In this document: positions 34,849 through 44,366 of the stretch, piece by piece
Layout of the letters: the number at the start of each line of letters is the position of its first letter
Numbering within the stretch: the stretch's first letter is position 1
From: Saccharomonospora viridis DSM 43017
GTDB lineage: Bacteria > Actinomycetota > Actinomycetes > Mycobacteriales > Pseudonocardiaceae
NCBI RefSeq assembly: GCF_000023865.1
Contig: NC_013159.1
Span: 372,001-436,000 of the forward strand
DNA: 64,000 nt
Direction: 5' to 3'
The notes under the pieces: model-generated
Seen by the model: the letters and a program-made list of their open reading frames with translations, nothing else
The model's database searches: none
Told to the model about the DNA's origin: nothing
Made by a program: the position numbers and the translations under genes

Positions 34849-35478
34849 ATGCCGGGACGTACGCGGCAATCCGGCGGCCAGGGCGGACCGGGCGACCGCG
34901 AGCGCGGTGGCCGGGACCGCAGGGACCGTCGTGACGGTGGCCGTGGCGGGGCGGCCCAGGACAAGACCCCGCACCTCGAGCGCGTCGTAGCGATCAACCG
35001 CGTCGCCAAGGTCGTCAAGGGTGGTCGTCGCTTCAGCTTCACCGCTCTCGTCGTCGTCGGTGACGGGGACGGCCAGGTCGGCGTCGGCTACGGCAAGGCC
35101 AAGGAAGTGCCCGCGGCGATCGCCAAGGGTGTCGAGGAAGCGAAGAAGAACTTCTTCCGCGTGCCTCGCATCGGCGGGACCATTCCGCACCCGGTGCAGG
35201 GTGAGGAGGCTGCCGGTGTGGTTCTGCTCCGGCCGGCCAGCCCTGGTACCGGTGTGATCGCCGGTGGTGCCGTGCGTGCCGTGTTGGAGTGCGCCGGCAT
35301 TCAGGACGTGCTGTCGAAGTCGCTCGGTAGCGACAACGCGATCAACATCGTGCACGCGACCGTGAAGGCTCTGAAGGACCTGCAGCGTCCCGAGGCGGTT
35401 GCCGCCCGTCGCGGCCTGCCGCTCGAGGACGTGGCTCCGGCTCGGATGCTGCGTCAGCGTGCGGGACAGGGGGTCTGA
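34849..35478 (+). CDS. rpsE: 30S ribosomal protein S5
   Basis: A protein of 209 aa. The first 40 residues are a Gly/Arg/Asp-rich extension ([20 protein letters not shown]), followed by the dsRNA-binding-like domain and the S5 C-domain. GGAAGG precedes the ATG. Acts in decoding fidelity. Confidence 0.97.
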   Translation: MPGRTRQSGGQGGPGDRERGGRDRRDRRDGGRGGAAQDKTPHLERVVAINRVAKVVKGGRRFSFTALVVVGDGDGQVGVGYGKAKEVPAAIAKGVEEAKKNFFRVPRIGGTIPHPVQGEEAAGVVLLRPASPGTGVIAGGAVRAVLECAGIQDVLSKSLGSDNAINIVHATVKALKDLQRPEAVAARRGLPLEDVAPARMLRQRAGQGV

Positions 35479-35480
35479 TC

Positions 35481-35663
35481 ATGGCGCAGCTGAAGATCAC
35501 CCAGACCAGGAGCACGATCGGGACCAAGCAGGCCCACCGGGCGTCGCTGCGTACGCTGGGGCTGCGCAAGATCAGGCAGTCCGTGGTCCGTGAGGACACG
35601 CCGCAAGTGCGTGGCCTGCTTCACGCGGTCCGGCACCTGGTGACCGTGGAGGAGGTCAAGTAA
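35481..35663 (+). CDS. rpmD: 50S ribosomal protein L30
   Basis: A protein of 60 aa with [20 protein letters not shown] and the GLRKIRQSV core. Two bases after rpsE and overlapping rplO by one base. Confidence 0.96.
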   Translation: MAQLKITQTRSTIGTKQAHRASLRTLGLRKIRQSVVREDTPQVRGLLHAVRHLVTVEEVK

Positions 35664-36109
35664 TGGCCATCAAGATCCACCACCTGAAGCCTGCGCCTGG
35701 TGCCAAACGGGAGAAGATCCGCGTTGGTCGCGGTGAGGCTTCCAAGGGCGGTAAGACGGCGGGCCGCGGTACGAAGGGCACTAAGGCTCGGAAGAACGTA
35801 CCTGTCGGCTTTGAGGGTGGGCAGATGCCCATCCACATGCGGCTTCCGAAGCTGCGTGGTTTCAACAACCGCTTCCGTACCGAGTACCAGGCGGTGAACG
35901 TGGGCGATCTGGCCCGCGTGTTCCCTGAGGGTGGCAAGATCGGCAAGGACGAGCTCGTCGCCCGTGGCATCGTCCACAAGGGTGAACTTGTGAAGGTGCT
36001 TGGCGACGGAGACGTCAGCGGGGTGAAGTTCGAACTCACCGTTGACGCGTTCTCCAAGTCCGCGAAGGAGAAGATCGAGGCCGCTGGTGGCTCGATCACC
36101 ACGCCCTGA
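35663..36109 (+). CDS. rplO: 50S ribosomal protein L15
   Basis: A protein of 148 aa with the Gly-rich N-terminal region ([20 protein letters not shown]) and a C-terminal L15e-like domain. End of this ribosomal run; a strong hairpin follows before secY. Confidence 0.97.
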   Translation: MAIKIHHLKPAPGAKREKIRVGRGEASKGGKTAGRGTKGTKARKNVPVGFEGGQMPIHMRLPKLRGFNNRFRTEYQAVNVGDLARVFPEGGKIGKDELVARGIVHKGELVKVLGDGDVSGVKFELTVDAFSKSAKEKIEAAGGSITTP

Positions 36110-36137
36110 GGTCTTCCAAGCAGCCGTGAGGCAACGA

Positions 36138-36187
36138 CACGACAAGGTCCGTCGGATCAGTAAGAAGATTCGGCGGACCTTGTCGTG
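36138..36187 (+). terminator. 14-bp hairpin after rplO
   Basis: CACGACAAGGTCCG pairs perfectly with CGGACCTTGTCGTG around a 22-base loop. No U-tract; probable actinobacterial terminator at the end of the spc ribosomal genes. Confidence 0.6.
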
Positions 36188-36201
36188 TGATCAGGCTGAC
36201 C

Positions 36202-36223
36202 TGCGTTTAGCAGGCTGATCGTG
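36202..36223. repeat. CGTTTAGC palindrome, degenerate copy
   Basis: TGCGTTTAGC-AG-GCTGATCGTG: the left arm is intact, the right arm has two changes. Immediately followed by a good copy. Confidence 0.65.
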
Positions 36224-36226
36224 GTG

Positions 36227-36260
36227 CCGTTACACGTTTAGCCCGCTGAACGTGTAACGG
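36227..36260. repeat. CGTTTAGC palindrome with 16-base arms
   Basis: CCGTTACACGTTTAGC, centre CC, GCTGAACGTGTAACGG. The longest arms in the window; a single A-to-G change leaves a G-U pair. The outer CCGTTACA is unique to this copy yet fully self-complementary. Confidence 0.88.
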
Positions 36261-36481
36261 CGCTGGCGGCCCAGCTGTCCTACTTTCGTCGCTCTTGACT
36301 CGCGGAAACCCGCACTAGATGCGGCATCTCTTGCCAGGGCTGTTAGAGTCAAACCCGCGCTTGGACACACCTGTGTCTCAAGCGCGTCTGGTTTGCAGCC
36401 AGTGAGACAGAGTGTCCAGCCGGTTTCGCGCCGGCCAAAGCCGATCGTCGGTTCGCCGACGACGCCGAGGAGGTCCCCCGC

Positions 36482-37789
36482 GTGCTCAGCGCCTTCCGCT
36501 CGGCTCTCGCGACGCCGGACCTGCGCAAGAAGATCCTGTTCACGCTGATGATCGTGGCCATCTACCGGATCGGTGCGGTCACTCCAGCGCCCGGGGTTTC
36601 GTACCCGAACGTTCAGGCATGCCAGGCGCAGGTCGAGGATCAGAACATCTTCTCGCTGCTGAACCTATTCAGCGGTGGGGCGCTTTTGCAGCTGTCGGTC
36701 TTCGCCACCGGCATCATGCCTTACATCACGGCGAGCATCATCGTTCAGCTGCTCACGGTGGTGATCCCCCGTTTCGAGGAGCTCAAGCGGGAAGGCCAGG
36801 CAGGCCAGGGCAAGCTCACGCAGTACACGCGGTACCTCACGATTGCTCTGGCGGTCCTCCAGGCGACCGGTGTTGTGGCGCTTGCTGACCGCGGTCAGCT
36901 GTTCGCCAATTGTGACCAGCCCGTGTTGCCTGACAACAGCGTGTACTCGCTGACGCTGACGGTGCTGACGATGACCGCGGGCACGGCCGTGATGATGTGG
37001 CTGGGCGAGCTCATCACCGAGCGCGGCGTCGGCAACGGTATGTCGCTGCTGATCTTCCTGAACATCGCCGCGCAGATCCCCACCGAGGGCGCCAACATCC
37101 TGAGCAGCCAGGGTGGTCTGACGTTCTTCTTCATCTGCCTGCTGGCGTTGGCGATCATCGCGAGCGTCATCTTCGTGGAGCAGGGGCAGCGGCGGATCCC
37201 CGTCCAGTACGCGAAGCGGATGATCGGCCGTCGTATGTACGGCGGCACGTCCACTTATCTGCCGATCAAGGTGAACCAGGCCGGTGTCATCCCGGTCATC
37301 TTCGCGTCGTCGTTGTTGTACCTGCCTGACCTCATCGGGCAGCTCGTCGGCGACCCGAACCAGGCGTCGGGTTGGCAACGGTTCCTGCAGAACTACGTGT
37401 CTGATCAATCGCACTGGGTGCACATCACCCTGTACTTCGCGATGATCATGTTCTTCACGTACTTCTACATCACCATCACGTTCAACGTGGACGACCGCGC
37501 GGAGGAGATGAAGAAGTTCGGCGGCTTCATCCCCGGCATCCGTCCTGGTCGTCCCACTGCCGAATACCTTGGTTTCGTGCTCAACAGGATCACCCTGCCG
37601 GGCTCGATCTACCTCGGTATCGTCGCGATCCTGCCTAACTTCTTCCTGTCGGTGACCGGCGAGGGGAACAACCAGAACTTCCCGTTCGGCGGAACAGCTG
37701 TGTTGATCATGGTCGGTGTCGGGCTTGACACCGTGAAACAGATCGAGAGCCAGCTCATGCAGCGTAACTACGAAGGGTTCCTCCGATGA
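36482..37789 (+). CDS. secY: Preprotein translocase subunit SecY
   Basis: A protein of 435 aa with ten transmembrane helices, starting at GTG with AGGAGG eight bases upstream. Central channel of the Sec translocon. Begins [20 protein letters not shown]; contains the cytosolic GERGVGNG-type loop and the conserved basic loop [14 protein letters not shown]. Stop overlaps the ATG of adk by 4 bases (ATGA). Confidence 0.97.
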   Translation: MLSAFRSALATPDLRKKILFTLMIVAIYRIGAVTPAPGVSYPNVQACQAQVEDQNIFSLLNLFSGGALLQLSVFATGIMPYITASIIVQLLTVVIPRFEELKREGQAGQGKLTQYTRYLTIALAVLQATGVVALADRGQLFANCDQPVLPDNSVYSLTLTVLTMTAGTAVMMWLGELITERGVGNGMSLLIFLNIAAQIPTEGANILSSQGGLTFFFICLLALAIIASVIFVEQGQRRIPVQYAKRMIGRRMYGGTSTYLPIKVNQAGVIPVIFASSLLYLPDLIGQLVGDPNQASGWQRFLQNYVSDQSHWVHITLYFAMIMFFTYFYITITFNVDDRAEEMKKFGGFIPGIRPGRPTAEYLGFVLNRITLPGSIYLGIVAILPNFFLSVTGEGNNQNFPFGGTAVLIMVGVGLDTVKQIESQLMQRNYEGFLR

Positions 37790-38340
37790 CGCGTGTAGTT
37801 CTCGTCGGCCCGCCAGGGGCAGGTAAAGGTACGCAGGCGGCTACGCTCTCCCAGCGGCTCGGGGTTCCTCACATCTCGACGGGTGACCTCTTCCGCAAGC
37901 ATGTTGGGGAGGGGACGCCGCTGGGTCGAGAAGCGAAGCGTTACCTCGATTCGGGGGAGCTCGTCCCGGACACGGTGACCAACGAGATGGTGCGGGAGCG
38001 GTTGGCGGAGCCGGATGCCCAATCGGGTTTCCTCCTCGATGGGTTTCCCCGCAACACCAAGCAGGCCGACGTTCTCGGTGAGATCTTGGAGGAGAACGGT
38101 CACTCGCTCGATGCAGTGATCGAACTGAAGGTCCCCGAGGACGAGCTTGTGAAGCGGCTTTTGGGTCGCGGCAGGGCCGATGACACGGAAGAGGTCATCC
38201 GCCGTCGGCAGCAGGTGTACCGGTCGGAGACCGCGCCGCTGCTGGAGTACTACTCCGACATCCTCGTCACAGTGGATGGCATCGGTGATGTCGACGAGGT
38301 GTCGGCCCGGGTGCTTGATGCGCTCGGTAAACGTTCGTGA
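37786..38340 (+). CDS. adk: Adenylate kinase (short form)
   Basis: A protein of 184 aa that interconverts ATP+AMP and 2 ADP. P-loop [10 protein letters not shown] at 8-17, AMP-binding GDLFR and GFPRN, LID arginines in GRGRADD. The zinc-type LID insertion is absent, as in mycobacterial Adk of 181 aa. Coupled to secY and, through GTGA, to map. Confidence 0.96.
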   Translation: MTRVVLVGPPGAGKGTQAATLSQRLGVPHISTGDLFRKHVGEGTPLGREAKRYLDSGELVPDTVTNEMVRERLAEPDAQSGFLLDGFPRNTKQADVLGEILEENGHSLDAVIELKVPEDELVKRLLGRGRADDTEEVIRRRQQVYRSETAPLLEYYSDILVTVDGIGDVDEVSARVLDALGKRS

Positions 38341-39161
38341 ATTCTACGGCTTCAGTGTTCAATATGTTTCGACGGCGACGCATGATCGAGATCAAGACGC
38401 CCGGTGAGTTGGATGCGATGCGGGCGGCGGGTCTCGTAGTCGCGCGTACGTTGAGGCGTGTGGCTGAGGCGGCACGTCCAGGTGTCAGTACCGCGGAGCT
38501 CGACCAGCTGGCCGAGGAGACGATTCGGGAAGCCGGCGCGGTGCCCTCGTTCAAGGGATATCACGGCTTTCCCGCATCGATCTGCGCGTCGGTGAACGAG
38601 CAGATCGTGCACGGCATCCCGGCCAAGAAGACGGTGCTCGCAGAAGGTGACCTGCTGTCGGTCGACTGCGGTGCGATCCTCGACGGCTGGCACGGCGACT
38701 CGGCGATGACCATCGAGATCGGCGAGGTATCCGAACGTGACCGGGCGTTGTCCGCCGCGACGAGGGCCGCGATGGTCGCGGGTATTGAAGCGGCCGTGCC
38801 CAATGCCCGGTTGACCGACATCTCGCATGCGATCGAGTCCGCGGCGCGTCGGGCGAGTAGCGAGGACGGCATCGAATACGGGATGGTGGCCGAGTACGGC
38901 GGTCATGGCATCGGACGCGAGATGCACATGGAGCCGTTCCTGCCGAACGTCGGTAAACCGGGTAAGGGACCGAAGCTGGCTGTCGGGATGACGTTGGCTA
39001 TCGAACCCATGCTGACGGCGGGATCCGGGGAGACTGTGGAGCTCGACGACGGTTGGACGGTGATCACCGCCGACGGTTCCCGAGCTGCACATTGGGAACA
39101 CACGGTCGCTATCACGGAGGATGGTCCGTGGGTGCTGACGGCCCCCGAAGACGACGTTTAG
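38337..39161 (+). CDS. map: Methionine aminopeptidase, type I
   Basis: A protein of 274 aa from the GTG at 38337 that overlaps the adk stop; ATGs at 38364 and 38382 are alternatives without a clear ribosome site. Metal ligands are visible: two Asp ([16 protein letters not shown]), His ([13 protein letters not shown]), Glu (AIEPM) and Glu ([10 protein letters not shown]). It removes N-terminal Met from new proteins. The stop codon TAG is the TAG of a CGTTTAGC palindrome that begins in the last codons. Confidence 0.93.
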   Translation: MNSTASVFNMFRRRRMIEIKTPGELDAMRAAGLVVARTLRRVAEAARPGVSTAELDQLAEETIREAGAVPSFKGYHGFPASICASVNEQIVHGIPAKKTVLAEGDLLSVDCGAILDGWHGDSAMTIEIGEVSERDRALSAATRAAMVAGIEAAVPNARLTDISHAIESAARRASSEDGIEYGMVAEYGGHGIGREMHMEPFLPNVGKPGKGPKLAVGMTLAIEPMLTAGSGETVELDDGWTVITADGSRAAHWEHTVAITEDGPWVLTAPEDDV

Positions 39162-39173
39162 CCGGCTAAACGT
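39154..39173. repeat. CGTTTAGC palindrome overlapping the map stop codon
   Basis: ACGTTTAGC-CG-GCTAAACGT, a perfect palindrome even at its centre. The TAG at 39159-39161 terminates map. Confidence 0.9.
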
Positions 39174-39194
39174 GGTGTGCTGGGTCGTCGGGAG

Positions 39195-39216
39195 CACGTT
39201 TAGCGGGCTAAACGTG
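39195..39216. repeat. CGTTTAGC palindrome between map and infA
   Basis: CACGTTTAGC-GG-GCTAAACGTG with perfect 10-bp arms, 21 bases after the preceding copy. Confidence 0.9.
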
Positions 39217-39275
39217 TCGGGATTCCCTCCACCACGAGCGGTCACCTACTCGTGTGACAGACCCCGTGGTCGTGC

Positions 39276-39305
39276 TTGACATTCGTTGCGTACACTGTCT
39301 AGTTG
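39276..39305 (+). promoter_or_regulatory. Predicted promoter for infA-rpmJ-rpsM operon
   Basis: Perfect TTGACA with TAGTTG 18 bases downstream, about 110 bases before the infA ATG. It lies in the 255-base map-infA gap, otherwise occupied by two palindromes. Pattern match only. Confidence 0.5.
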
Positions 39306-39416
39306 GCGTGCCCATCACGCGACCCATACGCTTGTTCAATGGCGGCCGGGTCGTGTGACGTGTGTGCCACGCAGGCAAGCACTCGAACGCTCAACTGATC
39401 ACGAAACGCGGAGTAC

Positions 39417-39638
39417 ATGGCGAAGAAGGACGGGGCCATCGAGGTCGAGGGCCGCGTAATCGAGCCGCTTCCCAACGCGATGTTTCGCGTCGAGTTGGAG
39501 AACGGTCACAAGGTCCTTGCACATATCAGTGGGAAGATGCGGCAACACTATATCCGCATCCTGCCAGAGGACAGGGTTGTCGTGGAGCTCTCGCCCTACG
39601 ACTTGTCCCGTGGTCGCATCGTCTATCGCTACAAGTGA
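39417..39638 (+). CDS. infA: Translation initiation factor IF-1
   Basis: A protein of 73 aa, an OB-fold protein identical in layout to other actinobacterial IF-1 ([20 protein letters not shown], end [13 protein letters not shown]). Binds the 30S A site at initiation. First gene of the alpha cluster. Confidence 0.97.
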   Translation: MAKKDGAIEVEGRVIEPLPNAMFRVELENGHKVLAHISGKMRQHYIRILPEDRVVVELSPYDLSRGRIVYRYK

Positions 39639-39714
39639 TCACGGTGAGCGTGGTGGGAGGTAACTCCCGCCAGGGGGCGCGCAGCAACTCAGCACGAGCA
39701 GGAGAGCAGGAGAC

Positions 39715-39828
39715 GTGAAGGTCAAGCCGAGCGTCAAGAGGATCTGCGACAAGTGCCAGGTGGTCCGTCGCCACGGACGCATCATGGTCATCTGCGAGAA
39801 CCTGCGCCACAAGCAGCGCCAGGGTTGA
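39715..39828 (+). CDS. rpmJ: 50S ribosomal protein L36 (zinc-binding)
   Basis: A protein of 37 aa read from GTG 39715 with AGGAGA upstream: [17 protein letters not shown] and so on, ending KQRQG. The C-x2-C, Cys and His ligands are present, so this is the zinc form. It lies between infA and rpsM as usual. A further 203 bases precede rpsM; they contain GC-rich inverted repeats near 39898-39938 but no recognised gene. Confidence 0.95.
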   Translation: MKVKPSVKRICDKCQVVRRHGRIMVICENLRHKQRQG

Positions 39829-40031
39829 TCGTAGCTGTCGTCAGTGATCTGACAGCCAGAACAGGATCCTCCCCGCGCCTGCCGGGTCGTTGGCGACGGC
39901 CCGGTCTACCCCCGGAGCTTCGGGCCGGGGCCGGGATACCGTTCGCGAGAGCGGGCGGGTGACGGCGAGTCGTCCCGGAAACGGGCAGGGAGCAGACCCG
40001 AAGAGAACGACAAGAAGGAGCAAAAGCGCCA

Positions 40032-40412
40032 ATGGCACGACTCGCTGGCGTTGACCTCCCCCGCGAGAAGCGGTTGGAGATCGCGCTGACCTACATCTAC
40101 GGCATCGGCCGTACCCGCTCCAAGGACATCATCGCCGCGACTCAGCTCAACCCGGACGTCCGCGTCAAGGACCTCGGCGACGACGACCTTGCGAAGCTGC
40201 GGGAGTTCATCGAAGAGAACTACAAGGTCGAAGGTGATCTTCGGCGCGAGGTAAACGCCGACATCCGTCGGAAGATCGAGATCGGGTGCTACGAGGGCCT
40301 TCGTTGGAGGCGTGGTCTGCCTGTGCGTGGTCAGCGCACCAAGACCAACGCCCGTACCCGTAAGGGCCCGAAGAAGACGGTCGCCGGCAAGAAGAAGGCG
40401 GGCAAGAAGTGA
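40032..40412 (+). CDS. rpsM: 30S ribosomal protein S13
   Basis: A protein of 126 aa with [26 protein letters not shown] and the [20 protein letters not shown] tail. 30S head protein. Its stop TGA is overlapped by the GTG of the next small ORF. Confidence 0.97.
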   Translation: MARLAGVDLPREKRLEIALTYIYGIGRTRSKDIIAATQLNPDVRVKDLGDDDLAKLREFIEENYKVEGDLRREVNADIRRKIEIGCYEGLRWRRGLPVRGQRTKTNARTRKGPKKTVAGKKKAGKK

Positions 40413-40594
40413 GCGTTCGCGGCAAACGAGTCGTTTCCGCAGGCGCGGTTCAGCGTCGCGGCTCGAACCGGATGTCGCCCAAGGCTCTTTACGCCCGTCC
40501 GATGGCGCTGCGCCAGCTGTACACCGACGCCGGCACGTTGATGCGGCGCGGTCAGCGCGAAGCCGCGGCAGCTTACCAACAGAACTCGCGCTAA
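40409..40594 (+). CDS. Small basic ORF between rpsM and rpsK, unrecognised
   Basis: A protein of 61 aa, Arg-rich and basic, beginning [18 protein letters not shown]. Its GTG overlaps the rpsM stop by 4 bases (GTGA), the same coupling used by rplD, rplW and map here, and it fills nearly the entire 201-base gap before rpsK, which most bacteria leave nearly empty. Codon third positions are about 75 percent G or C, compatible with coding but lower than expected for this genome. No family was recognised and no strong ribosome site is visible. It may be a real small protein translated by re-initiation or a spurious open frame. Confidence 0.5.
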   Translation: MSVRGKRVVSAGAVQRRGSNRMSPKALYARPMALRQLYTDAGTLMRRGQREAAAAYQQNSR

Positions 40595-40613
40595 CGAGGA
40601 GTAACACTCGACC

Positions 40614-41021
40614 ATGCCACCGAAGTCTCGTACGACGACCGGGACCAAGAAGGTCCGGCGCAAGGAAAAGAAGAACGTTGTTCACGGGCACGCCCACATC
40701 AAGAGCACGTTCAACAACACCATCGTGTCCATCACCGACCCCAACGGTGCGGTGATTTCGTGGGCGTCCTCCGGCCACGTCGGTTTCAAGGGCTCTCGTA
40801 AGTCCACGCCGTTCGCTGCTCAGATGGCCGCTGAGAACGCTGCCCGCAAGGCCGCCGAGCACGGCATGAAGAAGGTTGACGTGTTCGTCAAGGGTCCGGG
40901 TTCCGGCCGTGAAACCGCGATCCGTTCACTGCAGGCCGCAGGACTCGAGGTCGGCACCATCCAGGACGTGACCCCGCAGCCGCACAACGGCTGCCGTCCG
41001 CCGAAGCGGCGCCGGGTCTGA
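40614..41021 (+). CDS. rpsK: 30S ribosomal protein S11
   Basis: A protein of 135 aa, full length, with [20 protein letters not shown] and the [13 protein letters not shown] end. Platform protein of the 30S subunit. GAGGAG precedes the ATG. Confidence 0.97.
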   Translation: MPPKSRTTTGTKKVRRKEKKNVVHGHAHIKSTFNNTIVSITDPNGAVISWASSGHVGFKGSRKSTPFAAQMAAENAARKAAEHGMKKVDVFVKGPGSGRETAIRSLQAAGLEVGTIQDVTPQPHNGCRPPKRRRV

Positions 41022-41045
41022 GAGAACGGGGAGGAGTAGGAACAC

Positions 41046-41654
41046 ATGGCTCGATACACCGGCCCCGCGACTCGTATCTCGCGCCGGCTCAAAGTTGACC
41101 TCGTCGGCAACGACAAGGCGTTCGAACGTCGCCCCTACCCGCCCGGCCAGCACGGCCGTGGGCGTGTGAAGGAAAGCGAATACCTGCTGCAGCTGCAGGA
41201 GAAGCAGAAGGCCCGCCACACCTACGGCATCCTCGAGCGCCAGTTCCGGCGCTACTACGAGGAAGCTGCGCGGCGCCCCGGAAAGACCGGTGACAACCTG
41301 CTTCAGCTCCTGGAATCGCGGCTGGACAACGTCGTGTACCGCGCTGGTCTTGCGCGGACCCGTCGTCAGGCCCGTCAGCTGGTCAGCCACGGCCACTTCC
41401 TCGTCAACGGCGAGAAGGTCAACATCCCCAGCTACCGGGTGTCGAAGTTCGACATCATCGACGTTCGTCCGAAGTCTTTGAAGACACTGCCTTTCGTCGC
41501 TGCGAAGGAATCGTTGGGTGAACGCCCGATTCCGGCGTGGCTGCAGGTCGTGCCTTCGAATCTCCGGATTCTCGTGCACCAGCTTCCCGAGCGCGCGCAG
41601 ATCGAGGTGCCGGTGCAGGAACAGCTGATCGTCGAGTTCTACTCGAAGAAGTGA
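41046..41654 (+). CDS. rpsD: 30S ribosomal protein S4
   Basis: A protein of 202 aa with the S4 RNA-binding domain (ESRLDNVVYRAGLARTRRQA). The N-terminal zinc cysteines are absent (zinc-free form). Primary 16S rRNA binder. Its stop codon is the first part of a strong UUCG hairpin. Confidence 0.97.
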   Translation: MARYTGPATRISRRLKVDLVGNDKAFERRPYPPGQHGRGRVKESEYLLQLQEKQKARHTYGILERQFRRYYEEAARRPGKTGDNLLQLLESRLDNVVYRAGLARTRRQARQLVSHGHFLVNGEKVNIPSYRVSKFDIIDVRPKSLKTLPFVAAKESLGERPIPAWLQVVPSNLRILVHQLPERAQIEVPVQEQLIVEFYSKK

Positions 41655-41712
41655 TCTGTTCCCGACTTCGGTCGGGAACAGATCGGCGGCGGCGCCCCAA
41701 GTGCGCCGCCGC
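41653..41712 (+). promoter_or_regulatory. Tandem hairpins between rpsD and rpoA
   Basis: First: GATCTGTTCCCGAC, loop TTCG, perfect complement (41653-41684), 14 bp with a stable UUCG tetraloop beginning inside the rpsD stop. Second: GCGGCGGCGC and GCGCCGCCGC around 7 bases (41686-41712). No U-tract. Possibly an attenuator or processing site that sets rpoA levels. Confidence 0.7.
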
Positions 41713-41768
41713 TACGCCACACCTATCGGCGTCATATGGCGGGCGCCGGCAGGAAAGGAAGAAAGACA

Positions 41769-42845
41769 GTGCTGATTTCCCAGCGGCCGACCCTCAGCGA
41801 GGAGACGGTCAACGAGACGCGCTCACGGTTCACCATCGAGCCGCTCGAGCCTGGCTTCGGTTACACCTTGGGCAACTCGCTGCGGCGGACCCTGTTGTCG
41901 TCCATTCCGGGTGCCGCGGTCACGAGCATCCGTATCGACGGCGTGCTGCACGAGTTCTCCACCGTTCCCGGGGTGAAGGAAGACGTCACCGAGATCATCC
42001 TGAACCTCAAGGAACTCGTCGTCTCCTCTGAAGAGGATGAGCCCGTCACGATGTACCTGCGCAAGCAGGGTCCCGGCGAGGTCACCGCTGCCGACATCGT
42101 GCCGCCGTCCGGCGTCACCGTGCACAACCCGGATCTGCACATCGCGTCGTTGAACGGCAAGGGCAAGCTCGAGATCGAGCTGGTCGTCGAACGCGGCCGC
42201 GGTTATGTGCCCGCGCTTCAGAACAAGCAGGCTGGCGCGGAGATCGGGCGGATTCCGATCGACTCGATCTACTCGCCGGTGCTCAAGGTGACCTACAAGG
42301 TCGAGGCGACCCGTGTCGAGCAGCGCACCGACTTCGACAAGTTGGTGCTCGACGTGGAGACCAAGCCGTCGATCACCCCGAGGGACGCTGTCGCCTCGGC
42401 GGGTAAGACGTTGGTCGAGCTGTTCGGTCTCGCGCGCGAGCTGAACGTTGATGCCGAAGGCATTGAGATCGGTCCGTCGCCGCAAGAGGCTGACACCATC
42501 GCCGCCTACGCGATGCCGATCGAGGACCTCGACCTGACGGTGCGGTCGTACAACTGCCTGAAGCGTGAGGGAATCCACACGGTTGGCGAGCTGGTGTCCC
42601 GGAGTGAGGCCGACCTGCTCGACATCCGTAACTTCGGCGCTAAGTCGATAGACGAGGTGAAGATGAAGCTCGCCGGTCTCGGCTTGACGCTGAAGGACAG
42701 CCCGCCTGGATTCGACCCCACGGCTGCTGCCTCCACCTACGGTGGTGCTGGTACAAGCCAGACCTGGGGTGCGCAGCCCTCGACGGGCCTTCCGGACACT
42801 GGCCACGACGACGGCCAGGACTACGCAGAGACGGAGCAGCTGTAA
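41769..42845 (+). CDS. rpoA: DNA-directed RNA polymerase alpha subunit
   Basis: A protein of 358 aa. The GTG at 41769 is preceded by AGGAAGGA and gives the conserved start [12 protein letters not shown]; the in-frame ATG at 41736 would add 11 unconserved residues. N-terminal dimerisation domain ([20 protein letters not shown]), C-terminal DNA-binding domain from about 245 ([19 protein letters not shown]) and the actinobacterial tail ending DYAETEQL. Confidence 0.97.
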   Translation: MLISQRPTLSEETVNETRSRFTIEPLEPGFGYTLGNSLRRTLLSSIPGAAVTSIRIDGVLHEFSTVPGVKEDVTEIILNLKELVVSSEEDEPVTMYLRKQGPGEVTAADIVPPSGVTVHNPDLHIASLNGKGKLEIELVVERGRGYVPALQNKQAGAEIGRIPIDSIYSPVLKVTYKVEATRVEQRTDFDKLVLDVETKPSITPRDAVASAGKTLVELFGLARELNVDAEGIEIGPSPQEADTIAAYAMPIEDLDLTVRSYNCLKREGIHTVGELVSRSEADLLDIRNFGAKSIDEVKMKLAGLGLTLKDSPPGFDPTAAASTYGGAGTSQTWGAQPSTGLPDTGHDDGQDYAETEQL

Positions 42846-42882
42846 GTGATCTTGCGGCTGCGAAGCTGAACGAGGAGAACCG

Positions 42883-43452
42883 ATGCCCACCCCGACCAAG
42901 GGAACCCGTCTCGGCGGATCGCCTGCGCACGAGCGGTTGATGTTGGCAAACCTGGCGACGTCGTTGTTCGAGCACGGCAAGATCACGACGACCGAGGCCA
43001 AGGCCAAGCGCGTGCGTCCACTCGCCGAGAGGCTGATCACCAAGGCTAAGAAAGGTGATCTGCACAACCGGCGTCAGATCATGCGGGTGATCCGCAACAA
43101 GGACGTCGTGCACAAGCTGATCGCGGAGATCGGGCCTTTCTTCAGCGACCGCAACGGCGGTTATGTCCGCATCACCAAGACACTGCCGCGTAAGGGCGAC
43201 AACGCTGCGATGGCGGTGCTTGAGCTGGTGTCGGAGAAGACGGTCACCGCTGAGGCCGAGGCGGCGCGGAAGACGAAGTTCGCCAAGGATGCGACCGCCG
43301 AGGCTAAGGCTGAGGAGAGCAAGGCGGACGAGGCCAAGGCCGAGGCCGAGGCTGCCGCTGTCGCTGACCAGGATGCGGAAGCGCCTGAGTCGGCGACCAA
43401 GGACGCCGCGGACGAGCCCGCCGAAGGTTCGGACAAGAAGGACGAATCCTGA
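42883..43452 (+). CDS. rplQ: 50S ribosomal protein L17 with long acidic tail
   Basis: A protein of 189 aa. The L17 core ([21 protein letters not shown]) ends near residue 118. The remaining 70 residues are Ala/Glu/Lys-rich low complexity, an extension common in actinobacteria and variable in length. GAGGAG precedes the ATG. Followed directly by truA. Confidence 0.96.
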   Translation: MPTPTKGTRLGGSPAHERLMLANLATSLFEHGKITTTEAKAKRVRPLAERLITKAKKGDLHNRRQIMRVIRNKDVVHKLIAEIGPFFSDRNGGYVRITKTLPRKGDNAAMAVLELVSEKTVTAEAEAARKTKFAKDATAEAKAEESKADEAKAEAEAAAVADQDAEAPESATKDAADEPAEGSDKKDES

Positions 43453-43463
43453 CAGCAACACGT

Positions 43464-44366
43464 TTGCAGGACGGGCCCGCTACTTCCAACGGGGAGGGCG
43501 GGCCCGTTCGTCTCCGCATCGACCTGAGTTACGACGGCACGGACTTCTCAGGATGGGCGCGCCAGCCGGGACGTCGCACGGTTCAAGGCGTGCTTGAGGA
43601 TGCCCTGGCCAAGCAGCCCCCAGGAGCCTCGATAGCCGGCCCAGTAGTGGTAGCAGGCCGTACCGACGCAGGTGTCCACGCGATCGGCCAAGTCGTTCAC
43701 GTGGACGTGACGCGTTTAGCGGGCGAAACGCGTTCCCGGATGCCGATTTCATCGGATGGGCTCCCGGACCTTGATTGGGCACGTTACCGCTTGAACCGCG
43801 TTTTGCCGGCAGATGTGCGTGTCCTCAGCATTCGCCGGGCCCCTGCGGGATTCGATGCGCGCTTTTCGGCTGTCAAACGTCATTACCGGTATCAGGTGTC
43901 GGATGCCCCTTGGGGAGTCAGCCCGCTGCGGAGGCGGGACACATTGGCTTGGCCGCGGCCTTTGTCTGTTGACGCGATGAACGAGGCAGCATCCTCGCTA
44001 TTGGGGCTGCACGATTTCGCTGCGTTCTGCAAGCGACGAGAGGGAGCCACCACCATTCGTGAGCTCATGGAGCTCCGATGGTGCCGCGTAGACGAATATG
44101 AACTGCACCTTTCTGTGTCCGCAGATGCGTTCTGCCATTCGATGGTGCGTAGCCTGGTCGGTGCTCTCCTTTGGGTCGGCGATGGTCGGCGTGATGTCGG
44201 TTGGCCGTTGGAAGTCCTGCGAAGCCGACAACGAAGCAGTGTTGTCGCGCCCGCGCACGGATTGACTTTGGTCAAAGTCGACTACCCGCCGGACGACGAG
44301 CTCGCGTCACGTGCGGAGAAGACGCGCAACATCCGTGACGAGTCCGAATCCTTCCAAAGTGACTGA
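43464..44366 (+). CDS. truA: tRNA pseudouridine synthase A
   Basis: A protein of 300 aa that modifies positions 38-40 of tRNA anticodon arms. Catalytic Asp in [28 protein letters not shown] at the N-terminus. TTG 43464 is the only start found upstream of the conserved region and is placed 11 bases after rplQ. Its first codons contain a 10-bp hairpin (ACGGGCCCGC at 43471, GCGGGCCCGT at 43498) that could also be the rplQ terminator. A CGTTTAGC palindrome lies in frame at 43710-43733, encoding TRLAGETR, where other TruA proteins are shorter. The 3' end overlaps the convergent gene at 44282 by 85 bases. Confidence 0.94.
   Translation: MQDGPATSNGEGGPVRLRIDLSYDGTDFSGWARQPGRRTVQGVLEDALAKQPPGASIAGPVVVAGRTDAGVHAIGQVVHVDVTRLAGETRSRMPISSDGLPDLDWARYRLNRVLPADVRVLSIRRAPAGFDARFSAVKRHYRYQVSDAPWGVSPLRRRDTLAWPRPLSVDAMNEAASSLLGLHDFAAFCKRREGATTIRELMELRWCRVDEYELHLSVSADAFCHSMVRSLVGALLWVGDGRRDVGWPLEVLRSRQRSSVVAPAHGLTLVKVDYPPDDELASRAEKTRNIRDESESFQSD
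43710..43733. repeat. CGTTTAGC palindrome inside truA
   Basis: ACGCGTTTAGC-GG-GCGAAACGCGT with one mismatch. It is read in frame as T-R-L-A-G-E-T-R within TruA. Confidence 0.85.

Larger units (their letters stand above)
36110..36481 (+). other. 372-base rplO-secY intergenic region
   Basis: Holds, in order, a long terminator-like hairpin (36138-36187), two CGTTTAGC palindromes (36202-36223 and 36227-36260), and a promoter candidate TTGACT (36295-36300) with TAGATG 15 bases later. The spacing is short, so the promoter is uncertain. The AGGAGG for secY lies at its end. It splits secY-adk-map from the spc genes. Confidence 0.55.
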
